A stretch of DNA of 11,089 bases from an uncultured Coleofasciculus sp. (lineage in GTDB: Bacteria; Cyanobacteriota; Cyanobacteriia; Cyanobacteriales; Coleofasciculaceae). The translations under genes were made by a program, and so were the position numbers. The DNA is taken from NCBI GenBank assembly GCA_902805485.1, contig CADCTM010000251.1, positions 1,841-12,929 on the forward strand. The letters are read 5' to 3'. This document shows positions 1 to 6,970 of the stretch, piece by piece. The notes below the pieces were generated by a model. That model was not told the DNA's origin. It searched no databases and was given only the letters and a program-made list of their open reading frames with translations. Position 1 is the stretch's first letter, and each line of letters opens with the position of its first letter.

Positions 1-1
1 T

Positions 2-1084
2 TCCTGGAATTACTGGAAAACGCAAAGTAGCCACTGTCATGACGGGCTTACGTGAATGTTTCCGGTGTGGATGCATCAGGACCCGGATATTAGCACGGTC
101 TTTACGATCCACAACCTGGCTTATCAAGGACCTTGGAGCTGGTTCTTACAGAAGATAACTTGGTGTCCTTGGTATATGCAAGGTCATAATACAATGGCGG
201 CAGCGGTTCAGTTTGCCGATCGCGTGAACACAGTTTCGCCAACCTATGCCCAACAAATCCGAACTGCTGAATACGGTGAAACCTTAGAAGGGTTGCTATC
301 GTTCATCAGTGAGAAAACCGTGGGTATTGTTAACGGAATTGATACCGAAAGCTATAACCCCGAAACGGATAAATACATCCCTCACAACTTTACTGCCGAT
401 ACCCTGGAAGAACGCCGCGCTAATAAAATCGCCCTGCAAGAAGAAATTGGCTTGCAAGTGAATGGTGCCACCTTCCTGATGGGGATGGTAACGCGATTAG
501 TAGACCAAAAAGGGATTGATTTATTGATCCAAGTCCTCGATCGCTTTATGGCGTATACCGATAGTCAATTTGTGCTACTAGGTACAGGCGATCGCTATTA
601 TGAAACCCAAATGTGGGAAATGGCATCTCGTTATCGCGGTCGGATGTCTGCCCAATTACTCTACAACGAAGCCCTCTCGCGCCGCATCTATGCTGGGACT
701 GATGCCTTCCTGATGCCTTCCCGGTTTGAACCTTGTGGTATCAGCCAAATGCTAGCCATGCGTTACGGTTGTGTCCCCATTGTGCGGCGGACTGGCGGAC
801 TTGTCGATACGGTTTCGCACCATGATCCGGTTAACCAAATCGGTACAGGCTACTGCTTTGACCGTTATGAACCCTTAGACTTCTATACTTGTATGGCACG
901 TACAAGTGAAGCGTTTCGGTTTAAAGACCAATGGCACACGTTACAGCAGCGTGGCATGAGGGAAGACTTTAGCTGGAATAAGTCAGCGGTTGACTACATT
1001 CGGATGTACAAAGACATCCTGGGCTTACCTGAAGATGAATCTGCTTCTCAACCAGAGGAAGCGCTAGCCGGAGTTGTCGGTTAG
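2..1084 (+). CDS. glgA: Glycogen synthase, 3' part, with an in-frame TGA at 53-55
   Basis: GT-B family 5 glucosyltransferase that adds glucose from ADP-glucose to growing alpha-1,4-glucan in the cytoplasm. The intact reading starts after the stop at 53-55 and gives 342 residues from the ATG at 56. It shows TRLVDQKGID (residues 146-155 from that ATG), LLGTGDRYYE, the donor-site segment RFEPCGISQM (E225) and RTGGLVDTV. The family is about 470-490 residues, so the N-terminal KVGGLGD substrate loop lies outside the window. The same frame upstream of 53 reads SWNYWKTQ..HCHD..T, which from memory matches SWNYWK-Q-VIHCHDWHTGMIPVWMH of cyanobacterial GlgA. The gene therefore continues left, and the ATG at 56 is an internal Met, not the true start. 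The TGA falls on the Gly of HTGM, and several neighbouring residues also differ from consensus. This is either a real lesion or poor sequence at a contig end. The product identity is secure; its intactness is not. Confidence 0.93.
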
Positions 1085-1131
1085 ATCCTACGTAGGGGCA
1101 CGGTATGCCGTGCCCCCGACGTCGGATCTAA
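1081..1131. repeat. Long imperfect palindrome between convergent glgA and the M23 peptidase gene
   Basis: The core arms GGGGCACGG (1095-1103) and CCGTGCCCC (1108-1116) pair perfectly around a TATG loop. After an internal mismatch ACGT pairs with ACGT. The outer arms TTAGATCC (1081-1088) and GGATCTAA (1124-1131) also pair, giving about 21 base pairs in all. The structure begins inside the glgA stop codon. The core matches, from memory, a palindrome dispersed in many cyanobacterial genomes. No T-run follows on either side, so it is not a classical intrinsic terminator, but its place between two convergent genes suggests it could end or protect both transcripts. Confidence 0.75.
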
Positions 1132-1163
1132 GTTCTAGATCAATTCAATGCGAGAATAAATTT

Positions 1164-2078
1164 CTACCTTTGGACTGTCGGTTTTCTCCTAAGATTCGGT
1201 TCTGGATCTTGCGCTACCCATCCTTGGGATGAATAGTAGCGAACTTCAAAATGCAGATGGGGTTTGTCGATATCCGGACGCCCCGTAGTACCAACCGTGC
1301 CAATTATATCTCCGGCATTAACTGGACGCCCTGCCCCTACATTCACATCCTTCAAATGAGCATAGCGGGTTTGCCGTCCGCCATCGTGATTGATCACAAT
1401 CAAATTCCCATAACTTCCTTGCGTACTTGCAAAAGCGACAGTTCCCGCATCAACAGCAAGTACAGGTGTGCCCTCTTTTACCAATAAATCTATGCCGCTG
1501 TGAAACAGCGCTTGCCCCGTATTAGGATTTTGATGCCAACCATAGCGGAGTGCTACTGATGACGCTGCTGGCAAAGGATAACCTGCAAAACCACTATTAG
1601 TATCACCCTGGGAATTGCCTTGTGCAGACCAATTTACCCCCGGCAGAAAAACCTGTTGCGGTTGCTTTTGACCACCATTAATTTCATATAAAACATCCCC
1701 ACGGACACCGTATGCCGCCGCAACATCTTGCCAGCGCGAATCTCTGGTAACGGCAACACGAATACCATTAAAAGGAGGAACCAAAATTTCCCTGCCCACG
1801 GGCATTGATCCTCCTTTTAAACTAGGATTTAAACCCAATAATGTCGCTGGGATAAGGTTATATTGATTCGCAATACTTCCGATCGTTTCCCCCGCAACAA
1901 TTTTGTGGCGAGTCAAGCGAGAAAGCAGAGGAGGGGGACAGCTTTTTTCTGGTTGTGAACCAGTTTGAGCGATTAATTCAGTACCTGTACGACTAAAATT
2001 ACTGGCAGCATTTGCTTTGAGCCAGAGTGCTGGACTAAGCAGCAACAAAAGTATTGAAATCGGAAACCAGGGATTCAT
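1164..2078 (-). CDS. Exported LysM/M23-family peptidoglycan endopeptidase
   Basis: Predicted to act outside the cytoplasmic membrane and cut peptide cross-links of peptidoglycan. The 304-residue product starts with a hydrophobic signal segment (about 6-20) and a likely signal peptidase I site after ANA (residue 25). A LysM domain follows at about 59-103 (HKIVAGETIGSIANQYNL...GREILVPP), then a second, weaker LysM-like segment at about 107-147. The C-terminal M23 domain (about 190-290) has all expected metal and catalytic positions: H193 and D197 in HSGIDL, H241 in YAHL, H274 and H276 in HLHFE. By analogy with LytM, H193, D197 and H276 bind zinc while H241 and H274 are catalytic, so the enzyme looks active rather than a degenerate activator. 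It lies 50 bp downstream of hom on the same strand and may share its transcript. No strong Shine-Dalgarno precedes the ATG. Confidence 0.92.
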   Translation of the reverse strand: MNPWFPISILLLLLSPALWLKANAASNFSRTGTELIAQTGSQPEKSCPPPLLSRLTRHKIVAGETIGSIANQYNLIPATLLGLNPSLKGGSMPVGREILVPPFNGIRVAVTRDSRWQDVAAAYGVRGDVLYEINGGQKQPQQVFLPGVNWSAQGNSQGDTNSGFAGYPLPAASSVALRYGWHQNPNTGQALFHSGIDLLVKEGTPVLAVDAGTVAFASTQGSYGNLIVINHDGGRQTRYAHLKDVNVGAGRPVNAGDIIGTVGTTGRPDIDKPHLHFEVRYYSSQGWVAQDPEPNLRRKPTVQR

Positions 2079-2080
2079 GG

Positions 2081-2122
2081 GTTAGTAGTTAGTGGAAAGG
2101 CAAACAACAAATAACAACTAAC
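2081..2122. repeat. STRR-like GTTAGTAGTTAGT motif and imperfect hairpin between hom and the peptidase gene
   Basis: GTTAGTAGTTAGT (2081-2093) repeats a GTTAGT unit. Its first ten bases pair with AACAACTAAC (2113-2122) with one mismatch. It resembles the short tandem heptamer repeats known in filamentous cyanobacteria. It occupies most of the 50-bp spacer, where it could act as a weak processing or termination site, but nothing proves this. Confidence 0.4.
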
Positions 2123-2128
2123 AAAAAA

Positions 2129-3457
2129 CTACAAAACTTGTAGAATACTGGGAATACTTTCCACAGCTTCTAGGGTACGAATTTCATTAAGAGCTTGCCG
2201 AACGTTTCCTGTCCTGACATCCTGAGTGACGACGACAATTTCCGCAAGTTCCCCGAAGAAACCGGCTTGCACAACTGATTCTAAACTAACGTTGTGGTTA
2301 CCAAAACAAGTACCCAAATTCCCAATTACACCAGGACGATCTTTTGTGAGAAAACGGGCATAAAAACGAGTCACCACTTCTGAAATTGGGGCAATGCGGC
2401 AGTAGTGTTGATGGGAACAACTGAGGAGAGGATGCAGTTGATGAGTCGTCCCTGCCGTTTTCAATACTGCGGCAATATTAAGAATATCCGAGACAACGGC
2501 ACTGGCAGTGGGACCCGAACCCGCACCGGGACCAAAAAACATCACCTGTCCAATCGGTTCACCTTCCACAAGTATCGCATTGTAGACACCGCCGACACTG
2601 GCGAGGGGATGAATCAGGGGGACAAGAGTGGGTTGCACACTCACCTGAAGCATTTCTGGATCTAATGCCTCATTTGAGGCGGTTTCTGGGCGTTTTGCCA
2701 CGGCGAGTAATTTAATCGCAAACCCCAATTTTTCGGCGTAAGCAATATCAACGGCACTGACTTGGCGAATACCTTCACAAGACACGTCTTGTAATTTAAT
2801 CCGTCCACCAAATGCCAAAGACGCCAGAATGGCAATTTTATCAGCGGCATCGAAACCATCAACATCCGCTGTCGGGTCAGCTTCAGCATAACCGAGTTGC
2901 TGGGCGTCAGCGAGGATGTCGGCAAATTCGCCCCCTTCGGTTTGCATCCGCGTCAGGATGTAGTTAGTCGTACCGTTAACAATACCTGTGATGCTGTGGA
3001 TGCGATTAACGCCCAAGGACTGCTTTAGGGGTTGAATTACGGGGATACCGCCGCCAACGGCAGCTTCTAGGAGGACGTAGACACCAGCTTTTTCTGCTGC
3101 GGTGAAGATTTCGTCGCCATATCGAGCGATCGCGGCTTTGTTAGCAGTGACGATATGCTTACCATGAGCGATCGCCTTGAGCATAAGCGATCGCGCTGGT
3201 TCTAAACCGCCCATCACTTCTACAACAATATCAATCTCTGGATCGGTGACAATTGCCTCAAGATCCGTTGTCATGATTTCTGAAGGTAGGGAGACCAGAC
3301 GCTGTTTATTTAGCGATCGCACTCCCACCCGATAAATTTCAATTTCTTGCAACAGCGAATTACGTCCCTCGCGGTTCTGCAAAATCTCTACTGTCCCCGT
3401 GCCAACTGTTCCCAGTCCTAGCAAACCAACTTTAAATCCCACAACCTTTCCTTTCAC
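2129..3457 (-). CDS. hom: Homoserine dehydrogenase with C-terminal ACT domain
   Basis: Reduces aspartate semialdehyde to homoserine with NAD(P)H, the branch step to threonine, isoleucine and methionine. The 442-residue reading has the Rossmann loop GLGTVGTG (14-21), EVMGGLEPA (80-88), TANK (104-107), EAAVGGGIP (131-139), NGTTNYIL (161-168) and the catalytic region with E192, D203 and K207. An ACT domain (about 368-442, TKDRPGVIGNLG) indicates feedback control, typically by threonine. It is a single-function enzyme with no aspartokinase part, as is normal in cyanobacteria. The start is uncertain. The upstream GTG (3455-3457) has AAGG six bases before it. A GTG five codons further in (3440-3442) gives the family-like start (M)GFKVGLLG, with a GAAAGGAAAGG purine run just upstream. 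The gene is divergent from the kinase gene across a 390-bp spacer. Confidence 0.96.
   Translation of the reverse strand: MKGKVVGFKVGLLGLGTVGTGTVEILQNREGRNSLLQEIEIYRVGVRSLNKQRLVSLPSEIMTTDLEAIVTDPEIDIVVEVMGGLEPARSLMLKAIAHGKHIVTANKAAIARYGDEIFTAAEKAGVYVLLEAAVGGGIPVIQPLKQSLGVNRIHSITGIVNGTTNYILTRMQTEGGEFADILADAQQLGYAEADPTADVDGFDAADKIAILASLAFGGRIKLQDVSCEGIRQVSAVDIAYAEKLGFAIKLLAVAKRPETASNEALDPEMLQVSVQPTLVPLIHPLASVGGVYNAILVEGEPIGQVMFFGPGAGSGPTASAVVSDILNIAAVLKTAGTTHQLHPLLSCSHQHYCRIAPISEVVTRFYARFLTKDRPGVIGNLGTCFGNHNVSLESVVQAGFFGELAEIVVVTQDVRTGNVRQALNEIRTLEAVESIPSILQVL
3126..3320. repeat. Cluster of four HIP1 octamers (GCGATCGC) inside hom
   Basis: GCGATCGC occurs at 3126, 3168, 3187 and 3313 (start positions). 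The other copies in the window start at 588, 5226, 7878, 8760, 8793, 10229 and 10629, making 11 in total. About 0.2 would be expected in random sequence of this length. HIP1 overabundance is a hallmark of many cyanobacterial genomes, and the copies sit in both coding and non-coding DNA. Confidence 0.9.
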
Positions 3458-3641
3458 TCATAACCTTACAGCTTAGTAGATTTTAGGAGACTCCTTGGTT
3501 GCGACTAAAAAAAAATGCTTGATCTCATAGTAGTTGTCGTTTTTGTGCGATATAGTCCTGACCTCTATCTAAACCAGAAGCTTTGATTCTTACTTCTGCA
3601 ACTCTAGTTACAGATTGGGCGAAGCCTTCTTGAATAAGGGT

Positions 3642-3672
3642 TTCAGGCTTAATACTAAGTTTGAAGCCTGAA
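3642..3672. repeat. Perfect 9-bp inverted repeat (stem-loop)
   Basis: TTCAGGCTT (3642-3650) and AAGCCTGAA (3664-3672) are exact reverse complements around a 13-base spacer. The right arm runs straight into the dispersed repeat that follows. No T-run follows. Confidence 0.6.
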
Positions 3673-3717
3673 TGCTGACGCTCCTCCCGTCGCTACCGTT
3701 GCGCTAACGCCCCTACA
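3672..3717 (-). repeat. Dispersed GTAGGGGCGTTAGCG repeat, copy 1
   Basis: Read on the minus strand it begins TGTAGGGGCGTTAGCG and ends GAGCGTCAGCAT. The copy at 8830-8873 (plus strand) matches it over its length with a few mismatches and a 1-bp length difference in the middle. It is non-coding and part of the same family as the 8.8-9.1 kb cluster. Confidence 0.8.
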
Positions 3718-3850
3718 AAAATTGTGATTCTAAAGAGGAAATAACAAAAGAGGGATTCAACCCCCATTAGCGATAACTTTTGCGATCCGGCACAGATTTT
3801 CGATGGAGGAAGGTCTACTATAGACTCAACCAGGTGAACCTTTCCCAGGT

Positions 3851-5422
3851 ATGATCTATTGCCTCAATTCCCACTGCCGCGATCAGATAAATCCCGATAC
3901 TTCTAAATATTGCCAAAGTTGTGGCGCCGCACTTCTCCTGAGAAATCGCTACCGTGCCATCAAATACATCGGCGGTGGTGGTTTTGGCAGAACCTATCAA
4001 GCTGTTGATTTAGACTGCATGAACGCCCTGTGCGTGGTTAAGCAGTTTTCCCCATCATCCGATATTCAAGCCGCTCCGATCGCCTTGCGTAAAGCCACCG
4101 AAATGTTCAACCAAGAAGCGATGCGATTGTTGCAGCTAGGAGAACATCCGCAAATTCCCCGACTTCTGGCATTCTTTGAACAAGATAAACAGTTGTATCT
4201 GGTACAAGAGTTTATCAACGGTCTGGATTTGCAACAAGAATTAACAATTTTAGGCGCTTTCAATGAACAAAAGATTCGGCAGTTACTGACTGATTTGTTG
4301 CCCGTCCTCAAGTTTATCCACGCGCGGGGCGTGATTCATCGAGATATCAAACCAGGCAATATTATGCGCCGTCATACTGCCCAAAACCGGGCGATAGGAA
4401 GGTTGATGTTGATTGATTTTGGTGTTTCTAAACTGGCGACGGGAACAGTGGGAGGCGTAGGAACAACCGTTGGCACTGCCGGATATACACCCCTCGAACA
4501 AATGCGTGGTCAAGCGTTTCCTGCTAGTGATTTGTATAGTTTGGGTGTCACTTGCGTTTGTTTGCTCACTCAACATCTGCCCAAGGTAGACGGTTCGGGT
4601 GATGTTTATGATGCGCGGCAATGTCGCTGGCTGTGGCGAGATTTTCTACCACAAGGAGCCGTAGTTAGTCAGGAGTTAGGGCAAGTTTTGGACAAATTGC
4701 TTCAAGATTTACCGAAGGATCGCTATCAAAGTGCCGATGACGTGCTAAAAGATTTGAAGGCAAGACCTTCGGTTTTAAATCCGACAATACCTGTATCAGC
4801 ATTTGTTCCTTCCCTGGCAAATGGGGATAAGTCTTTAAAACCTGTCTTGGTAGAGGGGCTACAGGGTGATACAGAAGTTGTGGTGTCGGAGGAATTTCTT
4901 ACGTCAATACCTCAGCAATTAGAGATCTCCCCAGTTGCCGAAGTTCGGGGGAATTACCGCAAACTTAGCCAGCTATTGGCAGCAAGGCGATGGAAAGAGG
5001 CAGATTTTGAAACTAGAGTAATTTTACTTCAGGTAGCCGAGCGAACCGCCGAAGGTTGGATAAGGGCGGAAGATTTTAAGAAGTTTCCTTGTGAAGACTT
5101 GTGTACGATTGATCGCCTTTGGCAGGAATATAGTAACGGGCGTTTTGGTTATAGCGTCCAAAAGCAGGTTTGGGAGAGTATCGGCGGGAAGATCGATATT
5201 GATTATACGATTTGGTGTCGATTTGGCGATCGCTTAGGTTGGCGTCGGGATGGCAACTGGCTAAATTATTCGGATCTTACCTTTGACACAGATACAGCCC
5301 CCCTTGGTCATTTGCCCGCAGGCGGCGTTGATGGCATTGTCCTAGGAAAGTGGGATTTGGTAGGTTCGGCACTGGCTTCTAGACTGGTAGAGTGTCAACA
5401 CGTTAAGTTAACGCAGCGATAG
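3851..5422 (+). CDS. Ser/Thr protein kinase with N-terminal zinc ribbon and C-terminal GUN4 domain
   Basis: A 523-residue cytoplasmic signalling protein with three parts. (1) A four-cysteine zinc ribbon, C4/C9 and C21/C24 (CQSCGAAL). (2) A Hanks-type kinase domain, about 34-303, with the glycine loop GGGGFGRTY (41-49), K64 in CVVKQF, E89, the catalytic loop HRDIKPGN (H163, R164, D165, N170), D189-F-G and GTAGYTPLEQ (208-217). All key residues are present, so it should be active. (3) After a low-complexity linker (about 304-366), a GUN4 domain (about 369-492) with FPCEDL, IDRLWQEYS, GRFGYSVQ, WCRFGDRLGWR and GHLPAGG. GUN4 binds porphyrins and stimulates Mg-chelatase in chlorophyll synthesis; that this copy binds tetrapyrrole and tunes the kinase is inference. 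No transmembrane segment is visible. The ATG has only a weak ribosome site (CAGG). The gene stands alone, divergent from hom. Confidence 0.95.
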   Translation: MIYCLNSHCRDQINPDTSKYCQSCGAALLLRNRYRAIKYIGGGGFGRTYQAVDLDCMNALCVVKQFSPSSDIQAAPIALRKATEMFNQEAMRLLQLGEHPQIPRLLAFFEQDKQLYLVQEFINGLDLQQELTILGAFNEQKIRQLLTDLLPVLKFIHARGVIHRDIKPGNIMRRHTAQNRAIGRLMLIDFGVSKLATGTVGGVGTTVGTAGYTPLEQMRGQAFPASDLYSLGVTCVCLLTQHLPKVDGSGDVYDARQCRWLWRDFLPQGAVVSQELGQVLDKLLQDLPKDRYQSADDVLKDLKARPSVLNPTIPVSAFVPSLANGDKSLKPVLVEGLQGDTEVVVSEEFLTSIPQQLEISPVAEVRGNYRKLSQLLAARRWKEADFETRVILLQVAERTAEGWIRAEDFKKFPCEDLCTIDRLWQEYSNGRFGYSVQKQVWESIGGKIDIDYTIWCRFGDRLGWRRDGNWLNYSDLTFDTDTAPLGHLPAGGVDGIVLGKWDLVGSALASRLVECQHVKLTQR

Positions 5423-5581
5423 TATAGAATAACCCGACGATGGTCGTTGCGGCTACGCGGACTAAAAAGGGAAGAGTGTTTGGGCGCTTGACAATCTATC
5501 TAGAGAGGTAAAAGCACATTTTCCGCTAGGGTAACGTTAGAAAAGAAACCTAACAACTCGGCTGAAAAGCAAAAATACTGC

Positions 5582-5612
5582 TATGATTGCAAACTAATGT
5601 TGGTATGATTGC
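5582..5612 (+). promoter_or_regulatory. Possible metK promoter: extended -10 element and a TATGATTGC direct repeat
   Basis: TGCTATGAT at 5579-5587 fits an extended -10 (TGnTATGAT), although no -35 is visible 17 bp upstream. TATGATTGC occurs at 5582-5590 and again at 5604-5612, spaced 22 bp, about two helix turns. A TTGACA at about 5484-5489 has no good -10 partner. The rest of the 5423-5608 spacer contains only small imperfect stems (for example CGAC/GTCG near 5435-5446). Confidence 0.3.
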
Positions 5613-5665
5613 GGGTTGTAGTCTCTGCAATTAAGCCAAACCCTTCATCAATCCTGCCATCGTCC

Positions 5666-5671
5666 AAGGAG
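5666..5671 (+). promoter_or_regulatory. Ribosome binding site AAGGAG that fixes the TTG start of metK
   Basis: AAGGAG lies nine bases before TTG at 5681. The protein from there begins (M)TRRYLFTSESVTEG, as I recall for other cyanobacterial MetK proteins. The in-frame TTG at 5609 lacks such a site and would add 24 residues of unfamiliar sequence. Confidence 0.8.
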
Positions 5672-5680
5672 AATTTATCG

Positions 5681-6943
5681 TTGACTCGTCGCTACCTATT
5701 TACCTCAGAATCAGTTACCGAAGGTCATCCAGACAAAATCTGCGATCAGATTTCAGACACGATTTTGGATGCTTTACTGACCCAAGACGAACGTAGTCGT
5801 GTTGCCGCCGAAGTGGTTGTTAATACTGGCTTGGTGCTAATTACTGGAGAAATTACCTCCAGCGCCCAGGTTAACTACGTCGATTTGGTTCGCAAGAAAA
5901 TTGCAGAAATTGGCTATATCAACGCCAACAACGGCTTCTGTTCCAACAGTTGTGCTGTGTTGGTAGCATTGGATGAACAATCTCCTGACATTGCCCAAGG
6001 CGTCAGTACTGCCCAGGAAAGTCGGGAAGAGATGAGCGAAGATGAATTAGACGCAATTGGTGCCGGCGATCAAGGTTTGATGTTTGGCTTTGCCTGCAAC
6101 GAAACTCCGGAATTGATGCCTTTGCCGATTAGTTTGGCGCATCGCGTTTCTCGGCGTTTGGCAGCGGTGCGAAAAGCCGGACAGTTACCGTATCTAGGAC
6201 CGGATGGTAAAACTCAAGTTACGGTGGCATACGAAGATGGACGCCCGGTAGGAATTGATACTATTCTGGTTTCCACCCAACACGCGCCAGCAATTGACGG
6301 TATTACCGATGAGGCAGCGATTCAGGCAAGAATTAAAGAAGACTTGTGGACTGCGGTTGTAGAACCGGTTTTCTCGGAAACTGAAATCAAGCCTGATGAA
6401 AATACCCGTTTTTTGGTGAACCCTACGGGTAAATTTGTCATTGGTGGACCTCAAGGCGATGCGGGACTGACGGGACGTAAGATTATTGTTGATACTTACG
6501 GCGGCTATTCTCGGCACGGTGGCGGTGCTTTTTCGGGAAAAGACCCTACAAAAGTAGACCGTTCGGCGGCTTATGCGGCGCGTTATGTCGCTAAGAATAT
6601 TGTTGCAGCAGGTTTGGCTGATAAGTGTGAAGTTCAGCTAAGTTATGCGATCGGCGTGGCGCGACCGGTGAGTATGATGATTGAAACCTTCGGCACTGGC
6701 AAGGTGGATGAGGATCGCTTACTAGAGTTGGTGAAGCAGCATTTTGAACTGCGCCCTGCGGGAATTCTTCAGGCGTTTAACTTGCGCCAGTTGCCAAAAT
6801 TACGCGGTGGTCGTTTTTATCAAGATGTTGCCGCATATGGTCACTTTGGGCGATCGGATTTGGAATTACCTTGGGAACAAACGGATAAGGCGGATTTGTT
6901 GAAAGAAGCACTTATTCCAAAGCTTTCGGTTTCAGTAGGATAA
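5681..6943 (+). CDS. metK: S-adenosylmethionine synthetase
   Basis: Makes S-adenosylmethionine from methionine and ATP, releasing phosphate and pyrophosphate; a cytoplasmic tetramer of three-domain subunits. From the TTG at 5681 the product is 420 residues, close to the family norm. Motifs in that numbering are GHPDKICDQISD (15-26) with the ATP/metal-binding H16 and D18, GAGDQG (127-132), GGPQGDAGLTGRK (255-267) and the P-loop-like GGGAFSGKDPTKVDRS (280-295). All three domains are present without a break. The start was chosen on the AAGGAG site and on homology; the frame stays open to 5609, which would give 444 residues. The gene sits 186 bp downstream of the kinase gene (258 bp from the chosen start). 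Only 27 bp separate its stop from the DUF1232 gene, which may be co-transcribed. I see no recognisable SAM riboswitch in the leader. Confidence 0.97.
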   Translation: MTRRYLFTSESVTEGHPDKICDQISDTILDALLTQDERSRVAAEVVVNTGLVLITGEITSSAQVNYVDLVRKKIAEIGYINANNGFCSNSCAVLVALDEQSPDIAQGVSTAQESREEMSEDELDAIGAGDQGLMFGFACNETPELMPLPISLAHRVSRRLAAVRKAGQLPYLGPDGKTQVTVAYEDGRPVGIDTILVSTQHAPAIDGITDEAAIQARIKEDLWTAVVEPVFSETEIKPDENTRFLVNPTGKFVIGGPQGDAGLTGRKIIVDTYGGYSRHGGGAFSGKDPTKVDRSAAYAARYVAKNIVAAGLADKCEVQLSYAIGVARPVSMMIETFGTGKVDEDRLLELVKQHFELRPAGILQAFNLRQLPKLRGGRFYQDVAAYGHFGRSDLELPWEQTDKADLLKEALIPKLSVSVG

Positions 6944-6970
6944 TAGCTTTGGTGCGCTAATGTCCTCAAT

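Larger units (their letters stand above)
3462..3850. other. Divergent intergenic region between hom and the kinase gene
   Basis: No convincing gene in 390 bp. It must hold the promoters of hom (leftward) and of the kinase gene (rightward), but I see no clean -35/-10 pair; TACTATAG near 3817 is a possible -10-like element for the kinase gene. It contains a perfect 9-bp stem-loop (3642-3672) directly joined to a dispersed repeat (3672-3717). A purine-rich GGAGGAAGG near 3805 is too far from the ATG at 3851 to be its ribosome site. Confidence 0.6.

Noticed and set aside
53..55. TGA in glgA as a selenocysteine codon
   Set aside because: The position is a conserved glycine, no SECIS-like stem is evident, and neighbouring residues are also corrupted.
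1251..1487. Plus-strand ORF of 78 codons inside the M23 peptidase gene
   Set aside because: It lies antisense to the conserved catalytic domain, with no recognisable motif or ribosome site.
2662..2925. Minus-strand 87-codon ORF within hom
   Set aside because: It is an alternative frame of hom, whose own frame covers the region with clear motifs.
4066..4621. Minus-strand ORFs opposite the kinase domain (4066-4311 and 4283-4621)
   Set aside because: They are shadows of the kinase coding frame with cysteine- and serine-rich composition and no family resemblance.
5401..5413. Palindrome CGTTAAGTTAACG as a terminator of the kinase gene
   Set aside because: It lies within the last codons, forms at most a five-pair stem and has no T-run.
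5423..5680. SAM riboswitch upstream of metK
   Set aside because: No multi-stem SAM-I-type fold or terminator switch is visible; only short stems occur. A covariance-model search would be decisive.
6194..6517. Minus-strand 107-codon ORF in metK
   Set aside because: It is antisense to conserved MetK motifs and not protein-like.
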